This document shows, one piece after another, positions 25,223-34,688 of a stretch of DNA of 64,000 bases. The position numbers were made by a program, and so were the translations under genes. Position 1 is the first letter of the stretch, and each line of letters starts with the position of its first letter. The stretch spans positions 1,054,001 to 1,118,000 of the forward strand of contig JAHYIO010000003.1 of the NCBI GenBank assembly GCA_020543525.1. Reading direction: 5' to 3'. A model generated the notes under the pieces. That model was not told the DNA's origin and did no database searches. It saw only the letters and a list, made by a program, of their open reading frames with translations. The stretch is from Coriolopsis trogii (Eukaryota; Basidiomycota; Agaricomycetes; Polyporales; Polyporaceae).

Positions 25223-25448
25223 GCCCCCGTGCGCGAATTTAGCCCCACCCCCCTTCCTCCTCCCCTCTTTCGAGCTAGTCCTCTTTGCTACCAGCACACC
25301 ACGAGCAGGGTACGTCTCAGCTCGCTCTCCATGGCCCAGTTTCTCGCTCACAATCTCTCTACAGTCTCGAGTCGGTTACTTCGTCTTCGCTAACTATTCC
25401 TGAACTTCCTGCCCATTCGTTTGTTCTCGTATCCCCGACAAGTTCAAG

Positions 25449-26261
25449 ATGCGTTTCTCCGCTGTTGCCGCAACTCTCCTGTCCGTTGGTGCCGCTGTAG
25501 CCCAGACTACGCACACCGTCAAGGTCGGCGCCAACGGTGCCCTCACCTACGAGCCCAACACGTACGTTTCCCCGCGACTCTGCGCCCCTGATCTGCTTCT
25601 TATTCTTCCCACCTTGCCCGCAGCCTCACTGGCGTTGCGGACGGTGACTCGATCGAGTTCCAGTTCCTGTCCAAGAACCACACCGTCACACAGTCCACCT
25701 TTGCCGCGCCCTGCTCGAACATCACCGATGCGAGCGGCGCCGTCACGGGTGTAGACTCTGGCTACCAGTTCGTCGACCCCGCCGCGACCGACTTCCCCGT
25801 ATGGAAGATCACGATCAACAACGCCTCCGCCCCCCTCTGGTTCTTCTGCCGTCAGGCAAAGTGAGTCCCGTTTACTGTGGTTCCTGATCGTCGATTTCCG
25901 TACTGAGCGTTGTCCTGCTAGGCACTGCTCGGCGGGTATGGTCATGGCCGTCAACCCCACCCAGGACAAGACGTTTGATGCCTTCAAGGCCAAGGCCCAG
26001 ACGTTCACGGACCTCACCGACGGCGCCGCTGCAGCTGGCGCCGCTGCCACTGGAACGACCGGTGGTGCGGCTGGTACGACTGGCGGTGCGGCTGGGACCA
26101 CCCCCGCTGCTGCACCCGTGGGCTCTGCAGGCGCCAGCGGCTCGACCACCCCCTCAGCGTCCCCCACTGGCGCTGGCAGCAACGGTGCTGGTGCGCTCCA
26201 CTTCAGCGCTGGTGCCGCCGCGCTGTCGGTCGCTGGTCTCGCGCTCGGCCTCCTCCTCTAA
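25449..26261 (+). CDS. Secreted cupredoxin (plastocyanin-like) protein with mucin tail and GPI-type C-terminus
   Basis: Three exons: 25449-25561, 25624-25860 and 25922-26261; 229 residues. Residues 1-18 (MRFSAVAATLLSVGAAVA) are a signal peptide. The body is a plastocyanin-like fold. Predicted type-1 copper ligands are His57 (in KNHTVTQ), Cys113 (WFFC), His118 and Met123, with spacing C-x4-H-x4-M. After about residue 150 the chain becomes an Ala/Gly/Thr/Ser-rich stalk with short repeats (TTGGAAG units), likely O-glycosylated. It ends in a hydrophobic segment (AALSVAGLALGLLL), the signature of GPI anchoring. Such extracellular serine-rich cupredoxins sit on the hyphal wall; redox or copper-related roles are suspected, but substrates are unknown. 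Confidence 0.9.
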
Positions 26262-26823
26262 GGGCCTTGAGCATGGCCAGACCTGCGTGCGCAGGTGGAT
26301 TGGGCTCGCCGAGCAGGCGGTGGTGGTGTCTATGGCGGACACTCTGGGGTTCTCTCGTTCTTCCTTGGGTTCAGGACAGTTCATGATCGCGCACGGGCAC
26401 GCGCAACGCATTGTCATCATAGTTAGCTCTGGCCTCGCGCGACGCGCGGGGCGTGGACATTCTTCACATGTAACCTACTGTCAACGATGTGCCGCTGGTA
26501 GTAGCAATGGATTGGCTCGCTTTCCTCCGCTATGCGTTTCTAGTGGCGTGATATTTGGGTGGCTCGAAATTCCTTGGGTGAGCAGAAGCGACATGTATGA
26601 ACCGCGTACGCAGGTTGTCACGCTTTGGGTCGACTGGTCATGCAATGATGAGTGCAGTCTGAGTAAGTCATTTCCAGGGTAACGGGCGGCGAGCGGACAA
26701 CTCGGGGATCGCATATAACCACCCAGTAATAGTTCCATGCGTAAGGGTAGACGAGGGTAGACGGGGCGATGATCGTTAGGTGTTACTTGCGAAGCGTTGT
26801 TCCCTATGCGTCTATGTATGTCC
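26262..26823. other. Intergenic, 3' region of the cupredoxin gene
   Basis: About 560 bases with no supported gene. It ends at the left target duplication of the inverted-repeat element. Confidence 0.4.
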
Positions 26824-26832
26824 AGGTGCGAG
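26824..26832 (+). repeat. Left 9-bp target-site duplication
   Basis: AGGTGCGAG directly abuts the left terminus of the inverted-repeat element. It is repeated exactly at 27332-27340 beyond the right terminus. Confidence 0.75.
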
Positions 26833-26843
26833 TAGACTCGAGA

Positions 26844-26903
26844 ACCAGTCGTTCGGGACGTGATGGCGGAGTGCGAAATGGGGACACGTCCCGAACGACT
26901 GGT
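26844..26903. repeat. Subterminal hairpin, left arm
   Basis: 26844-26862 (ACCAGTCGTTCGGGACGTG) is exactly reverse-complementary to 26885-26903, with a 22-base loop. The hairpin lies inside the left transposon arm. Confidence 0.75.
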
Positions 26904-27278
26904 CAAACTCGTGGGGGGTTTGGCGCGGTCGCCCAATTTGGTACCCCGTGTGAAAACGTACTTGTGATTTTGGCCAGAGGGCTGTTTTCACCGTTGGCAT
27001 GCCAGAATCCTGAAATCCTCTCAGACCCCAATACAAAAGAGACAAACTTGCATGAAAACATGTAAGAATGAATTTCTATATGCAGCAACAATTGAGTATA
27101 TACAAAACACTTCTATGTACTGCTAGCATACAATCATGTCCTCAGTTGTGAGGATATAGCATCCTGTGGCTTTCCCCGCTGCATTCACCTGAAGCCTTGG
27201 ACGCACAAATTCCAAGTACGTTTTCACACGGGGTACCAAATTGGGCGACCGCGCCAAACCCCCCACGAGTTGGCCCAG

Positions 27279-27316
27279 CCGTTCGGGTGTTTCTCCTCTG
27301 TGGCGCACCCGAACGG
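27279..27316. repeat. Subterminal hairpin, right arm
   Basis: 27279-27289 (CCGTTCGGGTG) pairs with 27306-27316 across a 16-base loop. It sits at the equivalent place in the right arm and shares the GTTCGGG stem core with the left hairpin, but the stem differs by matched changes on both sides. Confidence 0.7.
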
Positions 27317-27331
27317 ATGGTACCGAGCCTA

Positions 27332-27340
27332 AGGTGCGAG
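27332..27340 (+). repeat. Right 9-bp target-site duplication
   Basis: AGGTGCGAG, identical to 26824-26832, immediately after the right terminus of the element. Confidence 0.75.
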
Positions 27341-27512
27341 CGCTGACAAACGAACGTAGGACTCGTCTAGAACCCCGTAAGCCGTGCTCCATGGTAGCCC
27401 CACGTGATACCGACCTACCCTTGCACTTGACCTCTTGCACTGACGGAACAGCATACACCAAATTCGCTGCCTCGACAGAACGCCTGTGTTCCACACTGTC
27501 CCTCGACTCACA

Positions 27513-28429
27513 ATGGGCTCGCTGCACTCTCTCCTCGCTGACGATCGTCCGGAACACGAAGACGACGAACAGCAAGACCCCACGGAGGCCCCGCGCGCGG
27601 TCCGCGCCATGCTCCTCCAGCTCGGCCTGCCCCCCGAGCTCATCCTCGACATCATGGACCTCGCAGAGTACTACTCGGTCGTGCGCGCCGAGCGGGCGGA
27701 CGCGATCGAGCTCCGCGCGGACAGCTTCGCGCGGCGGGACAACTGCTCGGCGCGCCTGTACCTGCTCAGCGCGCCGCTGCCGCGCGCGGTGCTCGAAGAT
27801 GGGGAGCGGTGGAAGATCAGGAAGGTGGCGTGGACTGTGGAGGGGCACGATCAGGGGTGGGGCGGGCTGCCCCAGAATGCGGGTAGGGTCCGACTGCGGT
27901 GTGCTCGGACTGGGGTCGGGTACTGACTGGCCTGCGCACAACAGGCACGTTCGAGGGCGCGTTCTCGTGGTACGAGGCGTGCATATTTCGTCCCGACCGC
28001 AGCGTTGAGGACAGCGAGACCGGTGAGGATGCAGAGTCGAAGCCGGGGCACGACGCGCGAGCAAACGCCGCGCTCGTCGAATTCCTGGACGCACACCAGC
28101 TCGTCCGCAAGACGGCGGACGTGCGGGAGAAGCTGCGCGCGGTCGGGTGGTCGCTCGTGCCCAACCCAGACTCTGACGACGAGTTCGTCTGGCGCGTGCA
28201 GAGCAACCGCGTCGCACGAAGAGAATTCGAGAGACACACGGTCGAGTGGAGGCCCGGGCAGCCTTTTGACGCGACGGACGCGGCTGAGCATGGGTACGGG
28301 GATGGGACAAGTCTCCTCGCTGCGCTGCAGCCTGGCGATAGGGTGGGGCTGTGGATGCGTGCGATGTATGGGGGTTGGATGAACTACGTGAGGGAAGCAT
28401 CTGTCGAGCTCATGTATGAGGTCCTGTAG
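27513..28429 (+). CDS. Uncharacterised basidiomycete protein family (GLPPEL...WYEA...GGWMNY type)
   Basis: Two exons: 27513-27882 and 27945-28429; 284 residues. An acidic head precedes LLQLGLPPELILDIMDLAEYY, which resembles the start of an F-box-like helix pair. Next come RLYLLSAPLPR, WKIRKVAWTVEGHDQGWGG, GAFSWYEACIFRPD, WRVQSNRVARREFERHTVEW, and near the C-terminus GDRVGLWMRAMYGGWMNYV. From memory this arrangement recurs in many agaricomycete proteins without an assigned function. The beta-rich HDQGWGG / GDRVGLW part suggests a binding domain; that is inference. No signal peptide or membrane segment. A frameshifted paralogue lies 2.6 kb downstream, and a transposon sits in the promoter. Confidence 0.8.
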
Positions 28430-28803
28430 TTCAAGCGCTTGTCAATGGCACAACAGCAGCGGGGTGTCAAGGGTCCCAAGGACCCCGGCCAATGTCGTGT
28501 TTCGGCTGAAATCCTTGCTCTTTCTCTCCCGACCACCTTGACCGAACATCCTGACCACGTCATCGACCACCCCTGGGCAACTTGGAACTACTGTTTAACG
28601 ACATAATCCTGTGCATACGGAACCGTCTGGCGTTCAAATCATATGGTACATGGTTGGCATACAGAGCAGGAAACAGATACATGGTGCGTTCAAGATACTC
28701 ATGATTCAGTCGACAACAACTGCGTAGTCTTCTTCCCAATTCCCCTCTCCTGGTCAACAAACTCCTTCGTACAACAACCTCCCAACTTCCTCGAAGCCGC
28801 AAA

Positions 28804-29454
28804 TCAAGCTGTGGCGGGGACTGGAAGAGGAACCTCCTGGATGGCCCGGGTCACGGCGTCCTGCAGCCATTGCGGCCCGCGCTCCGCAAACAGGGCCTCA
28901 GCCTTCTCGGTGCGGAGGATGTCGATGAGCACAGCGGTCTGCCCGAACGTCAACGCTTGCCCGATCTCGGCCGGGGAGAAGCCCAGCTGCTGGATCAAGT
29001 GGTCCCTCATGGTGTGTTGCATGGGTGACATTGGCGCATGGCGGTGGTACCAAGTCGCAGGGTGTCCAGGTCCCTCGTACTGCGCGTCGATGGGGAGCGT
29101 GTCAGGACGGTTGGTCGTTGGTATGCAGAAGCAAGGTGAGTACTTACCGGTCCGTTCTGACCCAACGAGTCGAGGAACGCGCGCATGATCGGCTTCCTGG
29201 CCTTGAGCTTGTCGATGACCATGGCGGCTTCGGCCTTCGAGAACCGCTGCCCTCGCGCTGTCCGCTGGACGAGGTTTCGGTATGTGTAACAGTACCTCTT
29301 GCGGATCCAGTCGAGTTGAAGAGTGGTCATCGGCTCTGGCAATGGTGCGGGGCATGAACGTCGGAGATGGACCGTAGGGCTGGTGGAACGTACCGTCGCC
29401 AGTCACCCACTTCTCCGGGGTGTAGCCTTGCCAGTCGATCGCGTATGTAGACAT
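28804..29454 (-). CDS. Hypothetical protein, 174 residues
   Basis: Three exons, read downward: 29454-29394, 29335-29148 and 29079-28804, with clean GT-AG borders and compatible phases. The start is MSTYAIDWQGYTPEKWVTGD. Exon 2 encodes a basic helical stretch (LDWIRKRYCYTYRNLVQRTA; MVIDKLKARKPIMRAFLDSL). Exon 3 gives a His/Met-rich turn (YHRHAPMSPMQHTMRDHLIQ) and further helices (TAVLIDILRTEKAEALFAER). It looks like a small, mostly alpha-helical soluble protein; I do not recognise the family. It is convergent with the 27.5-kb gene. Confidence 0.65.
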   Translation of the reverse strand: MSTYAIDWQGYTPEKWVTGDGTFHQPYGPSPTFMPRTIARADDHSSTRLDPQEVLLHIPKPRPADSARAAVLEGRSRHGHRQAQGQEADHARVPRLVGSERTGKYSPCFCIPTTNRPDTLPIDAQYEGPGHPATWYHRHAPMSPMQHTMRDHLIQQLGFSPAEIGQALTFGQTAVLIDILRTEKAEALFAERGPQWLQDAVTRAIQEVPLPVPATA

Positions 29455-30153
29455 TGGTATGTTTGTTCAGCTGTATGCCACGACGTATGTCAGTCGCAAT
29501 TGAGAAATTGGGCATTGCTGCAAGCACGTACGAGTTACTCGGTGATGGTGGTGGTGCTTGAGACGAAAGTGGGGGTCAAGAGCGAGCTTCGCAGGCCACC
29601 CCCCTCTGTAGTTGTGTAGGTTGCGGCTCCGACTGTATGTTAGAGAGACCCAGGACACAGAGTGAGGACTTGAAACACGAAAGAACTCTGGCCGAAATGC
29701 GTAGTCTGCCTGAAGCGGACTTTAGATGCTGTATGAGGGCGGTGCCCGGATAGCTGGACGCTCGGCCGGTGCTTTTCTAGACTATCTATGTGCTGTTGGC
29801 CACACTTCGGGAAGGCATCCGGGGCGATTTACCAACATCAAGGGGGTGGGAGTGTCCGGGGTCCCCCGAAAAGGAAATCCCCGACGCTCCGTTTCGTCGG
29901 GCGGGCGTCTGTCGTTCAACGCCCGCGCCGGATTACTTCTCTGCTCTCTACTATCGATCACAGACCGGGAGAGAGGCATGCTCCACAAACTCAACGGAAA
30001 ATACACAATTCACTCTCTGACCCAGGCCGCTCATCCGAACGCTTGCAAACATCTGCTCTTGAATGTGTCTGTGGCGGCCACCCATTGCAACCTTGTCCTG
30101 TAATCTGCTCCTCATCCACCTCTTGAACTGTCGAAGATAGCAATTGAGTCGCC
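29455..30153. other. Intergenic, promoter side of the 28.8-kb gene
   Basis: About 700 bases between divergently placed features. No supported coding exon was seen. Confidence 0.4.
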
Positions 30154-30730
30154 ATGGACAGTCTACTGGAGCCCCTTCGATTGTCTTTCCACCCTGTAGA
30201 TCGCCCTGCACGCGAATTGCAAGCTGTCACGATGTTCCTGCCGCTTTCTCCGCTCATGATCAGGCCTGTGCTGTACGAATCATACTATGGCATCTTGGAC
30301 TCCCTCCAGAGCTCGTGATTCACGCTTGCAGAGTACTACCCCACGGTTCACGCCCACTCGGTATCGAATCGTTTTTGATTCACGCCGACTCCAGTGATGG
30401 CGACCCGTCGGTATCTCGCTGTATCTTCTCAGTCCACAGCTCCCTTCCCAGGCTTTGGAGGCACGAGACGAGTGGAGAATGAGGAAGATCTGTGGACTGT
30501 TGATGGAGATTTTCCGGGGTATGTGGACAAGACGAAAGCCGTGTCGGTAACAAGTACTTGGTACCGCTCTCACCACTGCCCGGTCATCCTGGACGCCGAC
30601 TCTGTTTGCATTCATGTTAGGAACGTTCCGGGACGCACACTGCTGGTATGAAGCATGCGTCTTTTGCCCCGTGCTGTCCATACCAGCACCCGCCCCATCG
30701 CCCATTTGGACAATCGCAAAAGCATCAGAG
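30154..30730 (+). pseudogene. Decayed paralogue of the 27.5-kb gene
   Basis: Pieces of the 27.5-kb family appear in order but in different frames. ATG at 30154 starts MDSLLEPLRL. VRIILWHLGLPPELVIHA matches VRAMLLQLGLPPELILDI. A frame change then gives LAEYYPTVHAHSVSNR (compare LAEYYSVVRAERADAI). Another gives EWRMRKICGLLME (compare RWKIRKVAWTVE). After a preserved 3' splice site (TTAG), GTFRDAHCWYEACVFCP matches GTFEGAFSWYEACIFRP. The C-terminal half of the family is missing. At least two frameshifts and the truncation mean no full-length product, so this is a relic of a local duplication. Confidence 0.75.
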
Positions 30731-30795
30731 TGGAGAGCGTCCTCCCCAAGAACGTCTATTGCACCTCGTCTCAGCGGTGACAATGACCAAATACA

Positions 30796-32190
30796 CTACC
30801 ACACATGTACAGTAGGAGTCGTCTCTGCCGTGCCCTCCTGGATGGGCACAGCAATCATCACCTCCTCCGCACATTCCAACAACACCGTCTGCCACTCTCC
30901 AGAGTTCTGGATCCCACCCCGCCCATGCTCCAACACGAGCTCGAGCGTCTTCAGCCGACGGTGGACCAGACGCAGCTTCAAAGTCCTCAAAATGAGCCCC
31001 ATTAGCGCAGTCGAGTGCGTCGGTCCACGCAGGACCACCTTCTCCAGGCGAGGGCACACGACGCGTGCCCAGCCCTCAGCCTCGGTCTCGCCCCGCGGAC
31101 CGCCGTAGTGCATGAGGGCAGCCTTAAAGTCTGCCCCATACTGCCCCTGCGGCACGTCTCCCATCCCGAGCGCATGGAAGAAAGATGACACAGCGCGCCC
31201 CGAGTCGACGAGCGTGAGCTCCCGGAGCAGGGGCGTGCCCGAGAAGAGCTCGAGCCACGCGCGCGCGCCCACGCCCTCGAGCCCACCGCTGCACTTGAGC
31301 GCGGAGATGGACGTGTTGGAGAGGACGGCGCGCGCGGCGGCGACGAAGAGAGCGCGGTACTTGAACTGCTTGCGGTCCGACATGTCCGACATGTCAGAGA
31401 GGAGGATGCGGAGCGTACACTGGGCGCCGTGTCCCTTGCAATCGATGCGGATGCCTTCTTCGTTCAACTCGAGGTCCGCGGACGTCATCAAGGACAGAAA
31501 GAGGAGGAAGTTCTGACCCGGGGGGAGAAGGCCGGGGGGCAGCATTGAGAGGAAGAGGTTGTCAGAGCATTCCAGGCTGCAGCCGTCCTCGTATTCACCG
31601 CCGATGGTGAGGCAAAACGGCAGCTGGAGGGTATTTGACAGGAATCGCGCGATGCTGCCGGGAGCGTCGTACACGTACAGCTTCTCGAGTTTCGGTAGTT
31701 TGAGGAGTTCGTGGCAAGGCTCTTCGTGGTGCGCAATCTTGAGGTAGTCGCTAAGCGCGAGCGTGGTCAAGTTGACACCGGTGTTCAGGAGGGCTAGAAA
31801 GGCGGCGAAGCTCATGGACTGGCGCTGGTCAGGGTAGTTGTATAGCTTGAGGTGGACGAGGTTCGCAAGGGAGCTGCCTTCGACTTTGAGACCGATACCG
31901 TTCAATGTCAGCTCTTTCAATGCAGGAAACTGCGCCTCGGTGTAGACGAATTGCAGTTCACTGCGATACGCTGGATTGGGTTCGATGAGCATAACAAGAC
32001 TTGTGAGCTGGGGCATCTGGACGCCTATGAAGGATTTTGCTCCTGGATTCCTGGGGTCGAAAAACGCAGGGCTCAAAGTAACCTGCAGGCGGGAGAGATG
32101 AAACGCATGTGCCATCAGGTCCCGCGTCATACTGGAGATGAAGTTGTCCTTCGGTGTTTTGATATGTGCAGTGAACTGTGGGTCCTGCAT
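30796..32190 (-). CDS. Leucine-rich repeat protein of the agaricomycete F-box type, F-box not seen
   Basis: A single uninterrupted frame of 464 residues from ATG at 32190. It reads as degenerate leucine-rich repeats: LSRLQVTLSPAFF, MPQLTSLVMLIEPN, FPALKELTLNGIGL, ANLVHLKLYNYP, LTTLALSDYLKI, LPKLEKLYVYDAPG, TPLLRELTLVD and CPRLEKVVLRGP. A SDMSDMSD repeat lies near the middle. This matches the C-terminal part of fungal F-box/LRR proteins that present substrates to SCF ligases, but no F-box precedes it. The chain starts abruptly, and a run of 18 C on this strand (plus 32224-32241) lies just upstream, so an N-terminal exon may be lost or shifted. Either a truncated gene or an LRR-only protein. 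Confidence 0.7.
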   Translation of the reverse strand: MQDPQFTAHIKTPKDNFISSMTRDLMAHAFHLSRLQVTLSPAFFDPRNPGAKSFIGVQMPQLTSLVMLIEPNPAYRSELQFVYTEAQFPALKELTLNGIGLKVEGSSLANLVHLKLYNYPDQRQSMSFAAFLALLNTGVNLTTLALSDYLKIAHHEEPCHELLKLPKLEKLYVYDAPGSIARFLSNTLQLPFCLTIGGEYEDGCSLECSDNLFLSMLPPGLLPPGQNFLLFLSLMTSADLELNEEGIRIDCKGHGAQCTLRILLSDMSDMSDRKQFKYRALFVAAARAVLSNTSISALKCSGGLEGVGARAWLELFSGTPLLRELTLVDSGRAVSSFFHALGMGDVPQGQYGADFKAALMHYGGPRGETEAEGWARVVCPRLEKVVLRGPTHSTALMGLILRTLKLRLVHRRLKTLELVLEHGRGGIQNSGEWQTVLLECAEEVMIAVPIQEGTAETTPTVHVW

Positions 32191-32223
32191 TGTAGTACGA
32201 GGAAAAAACGGGCTAATACGCGC

Positions 32224-32241
32224 GGGGGGGGGGGGGGGGGG
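32224..32241. repeat. G18 homopolymer
   Basis: Eighteen consecutive G on the plus strand, 34 bases upstream of the LRR protein's ATG on the minus strand. Such tracts slip easily in replication and sequencing. Confidence 0.85.
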
Positions 32242-32899
32242 AGTTCGTCAGGATCTTCCTTGCGTAGCGAGCATAGACACAGTTTGGGGCTCACTCTCGA
32301 GTAAACGACCGTCTGGTGCAAGAAGCGGGAATTGAAGAAATCCCAGCTAAGGCGGAAGCCTGTTATATGTGCAACGGTCATGGGCAAAGCGAGTGTGCTT
32401 TGTCACTACATAACCAGGCCGATCAGTCAAAGCGTGGTCGCGGACAATGGATAATCAGCTCCGCGAATCAAGATAAGCAGTGGCTCACCCTTTCGAACGC
32501 GTGGTAGATGTGGCTCTGGGTTCAGATGACGAGTTACTCTGCGGTGGCTTTTGCATCATGCTCTAGTTGACTTCGCCTTCCGCCGTGTCTCTGTATCGTG
32601 TGTCCGTGCTTCTTCAGTGACTTCCCTGATTGCCACCAACGGTACACCGAGACTGGAAATGCCAGGCGCGCCTGAAGGTCTTTTGAGCGTGTGTTTGAGG
32701 GTGAACAAAGGGTGGATGCAACTAGCCCAGCAATCACGATGGTGTTTAGCTCTAATCTTCGTTGGGTCGGAGGCTTAGTAAATCGACTGTAGAGTATCAG
32801 GAAGCAAAATCAGGGCATGACGAACCGCCTGGACGTATTGCTCTTGCTCTCTTGGTTGTGGTTACAGCATACGGTGACCGCGTAACCAGTGTATGTATG

Positions 32900-34408
32900 T
32901 CAGAGATCCACATCTACATGGATGCGTACTATGAAGACCGTCTTGCATTTCGGACAGCGCCCGTGGAGGTCCAGCTCACGCATGAAGCACCTGCGGCCGT
33001 CGTGGAAGTGAGCTCAATGAAAAACGATGACCACCGTGGTCCTGGACGTACACATGGCAGAACAGATGTCCGCATACGGAGACGACGGGCTCCACGCATG
33101 GGTCTTGCGCACACGACCTGCAGCTCCAGACACGTTTCTTCGCATCCGACCGGGACTCTTTCTGTTAGGTTGTGCAACATAAGACCTCACTATTCCGAAG
33201 GGAACAACGATTATAGTACCTTCGGATGAGGGGAGGGAAGAACACTCTTCTTGTCCTCTACGCGCAGAGACTCTGCGTTCGGTACTGCCGGCGGGCAGGG
33301 CACAGTGGACAACCACTCGATGTCCTGCGTCACCTGTTGACTCTGACCTATATGTCGTTTTGCCGTCCGAATGGACATTTGCTGACTGAAAGTTGACTTG
33401 AGACTCTGGTGGGTTGAACTTTCGACCAACGGAGGTACGGGGACAGCGGTTGAATTGTCATCTACGTGCAATTGTGCGATGTCAGGCTGCGATCCAGTTC
33501 TCGCAAGTCTCTCATACGCAGCAGGAACGACCATGTTCCCTGTATGCTCAGACTCGCTTGACTGCTATACATGTCGTTAGGATTCAATGTCACGGAAAGG
33601 TCGACAGCTCCTCACCTCAGGCGCAGACTTGACCATTTCCTGCTGTTTGGACGTGACATGATATGCAATGGTAGAGGCGGTACAGATGGTCCTGTGCTGA
33701 TAACACGCCATGAACGTCGACGGTGGTAACAAGCTTCAGGGGTCATAGGGAATATACCTGGGACCACGCTTCGAATGTCTCGAAGCCCAAAGTGCAAGCT
33801 CGGCATTTCGGATGCAAACTCGAGGCCCAGTAGTGATCTTCGACGGTCTGCGAAGGTGGCAAGCATACAGTGCAAGACTTGCAAAGTGACACGCTCGCGA
33901 GATGCTATGAGTGTCAATGAGCGCATTGAACATGAGCAGGACGGAGGAGTGGCTTACTAGCGCGAGATTGACGCCAGAGTCGTACTCAGCAAGACAGACC
34001 GGGCAAGACAAGGGATCTTCTTTACGTTCCAGCTGGCTCCGGTGTACCTGTTCGAAATGTTGTCGTCAACGCTGCGCATGGAAAATCATAGGATGGAATA
34101 GATATTGCTGAACGTACCGCCATGACGGATCGAGTTCCCTCGCATGAAATTTCGAACGCGGAAGATGCGACAATAGGGGAGGCAGAAGGAGAGCCGCCCC
34201 GCTCCGGGCCGACCACAGTCCGCTGCTCCTTGTGTCCCGTAGTACGCAGGTGTTCATGAAGATGCTTGGCTTTATCGAATGTGGTTCCGCACTGGGTACA
34301 GATGTTGACAGCACCCAAGGTGTGTTGGGTAGACGGTACGTGCTCCTTCGTGAAGCGTGACATGCTCTGGGAGATTGCTTTGCACTGCACGCATTGCGCG
34401 GGCGACAT
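32900..34408 (-). CDS. Tandem zinc-finger/RING protein C (C2H2-like + Cys/His block + C3HC4 RING)
   Basis: Seven exons, read downward: 34408-34118, 34047-33958, 33904-33758, 33696-33616, 33564-33220, 33161-33052 and 32990-32900; 384 residues. Exon 1: CVQCKAISQSM and CTQCGTTFDKAKHLHEHLRT (C2H2-like fingers). Exon 2: LSCPVCLAEYDSGV. Exon 3: CKSCTVCLPPSQTVEDHYWA then HPKCRACTLGFETF. Exon 5 is a polar linker (SSTHQSLKST). Exons 6-7 form the RING: CRSCAQDPCVEPVVSVCGHL, FCH|VCFMREL and CPKCKTVF. RING proteins usually act as E3 ligases; the N-terminal fingers may bind substrate or nucleic acid (inference). First of three same-strand paralogues; the first five introns are phase 0 and the last splits the RING in phase 2. 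Confidence 0.85.
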
Positions 34409-34688
34409 GTTGTCTGCAGGGTACTAGTAGTATCGATCTGAATTGAGAAGGAGAGAAGGAGAGAAGGAACGGACTCTTCTGGCGAACAGCAACAAGTGGT
34501 CAAGAGGTTGAATCGCAGCTGGAAGGCGGTTGCAACGCGTATCCCCACTTCAAACACGTGGACAGCAGCATGGCCAACTTCCATTACGTTGATAGCGAAG
34601 GCGCTTGGGAATTGGGAGGTTGTGGGTTGACATCGATGAGCACTTTGTTGAGCGGAAGATGGATATGAGAATAATGCATGTCACTACC

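Larger units (their letters stand above)
26833..27331. mobile_element. Non-autonomous inverted-repeat DNA transposon (MITE-like, 499 bp)
   Basis: The ends read TAGACTCG on the left and, on the opposite strand, TAGGCTCG on the right; both abut the 9-bp duplications. The arms are long. 26907-26964 is a perfect 58-bp inverted repeat of 27213-27270, and outside it the arms remain similar but diverged out to the termini (left arm about 132 bp, right about 119 bp). The 248-bp core is AT-richer and has no transposase frame. Long terminal inverted repeats with a 9-bp duplication fit a Mutator-like origin; an hAT origin (8 bp plus one chance match) is the alternative. It lies 182 bp before the ATG at 27513, so it forms part of that promoter. 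Frames starting GDRAKPPTS arise from the repeat and are not genes. Confidence 0.8.

Noticed and set aside
25547..26182. 211-residue minus-strand frame
   Set aside because: Antisense to the cupredoxin gene, produced by its Ala/Gly-rich repeats.
26481..28008. Two frames beginning GDRAKPPTS
   Set aside because: Both start inside the opposite arms of the inverted-repeat transposon, which explains their identical beginnings.
27123..28400. 425-residue minus-strand frame
   Set aside because: It is antisense to the two-exon gene at 27513-28429 and runs into the transposon arm. It is Arg/Ser/Pro-rich as GC-rich antisense frames are, and has no domain.
32641..32780. Plus-strand phrase resembling VCRRWxxLA of an F-box
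   Set aside because: Opposite strand to the LRR gene, no Pro-Glu-Leu entry helix, and no downstream open frame.
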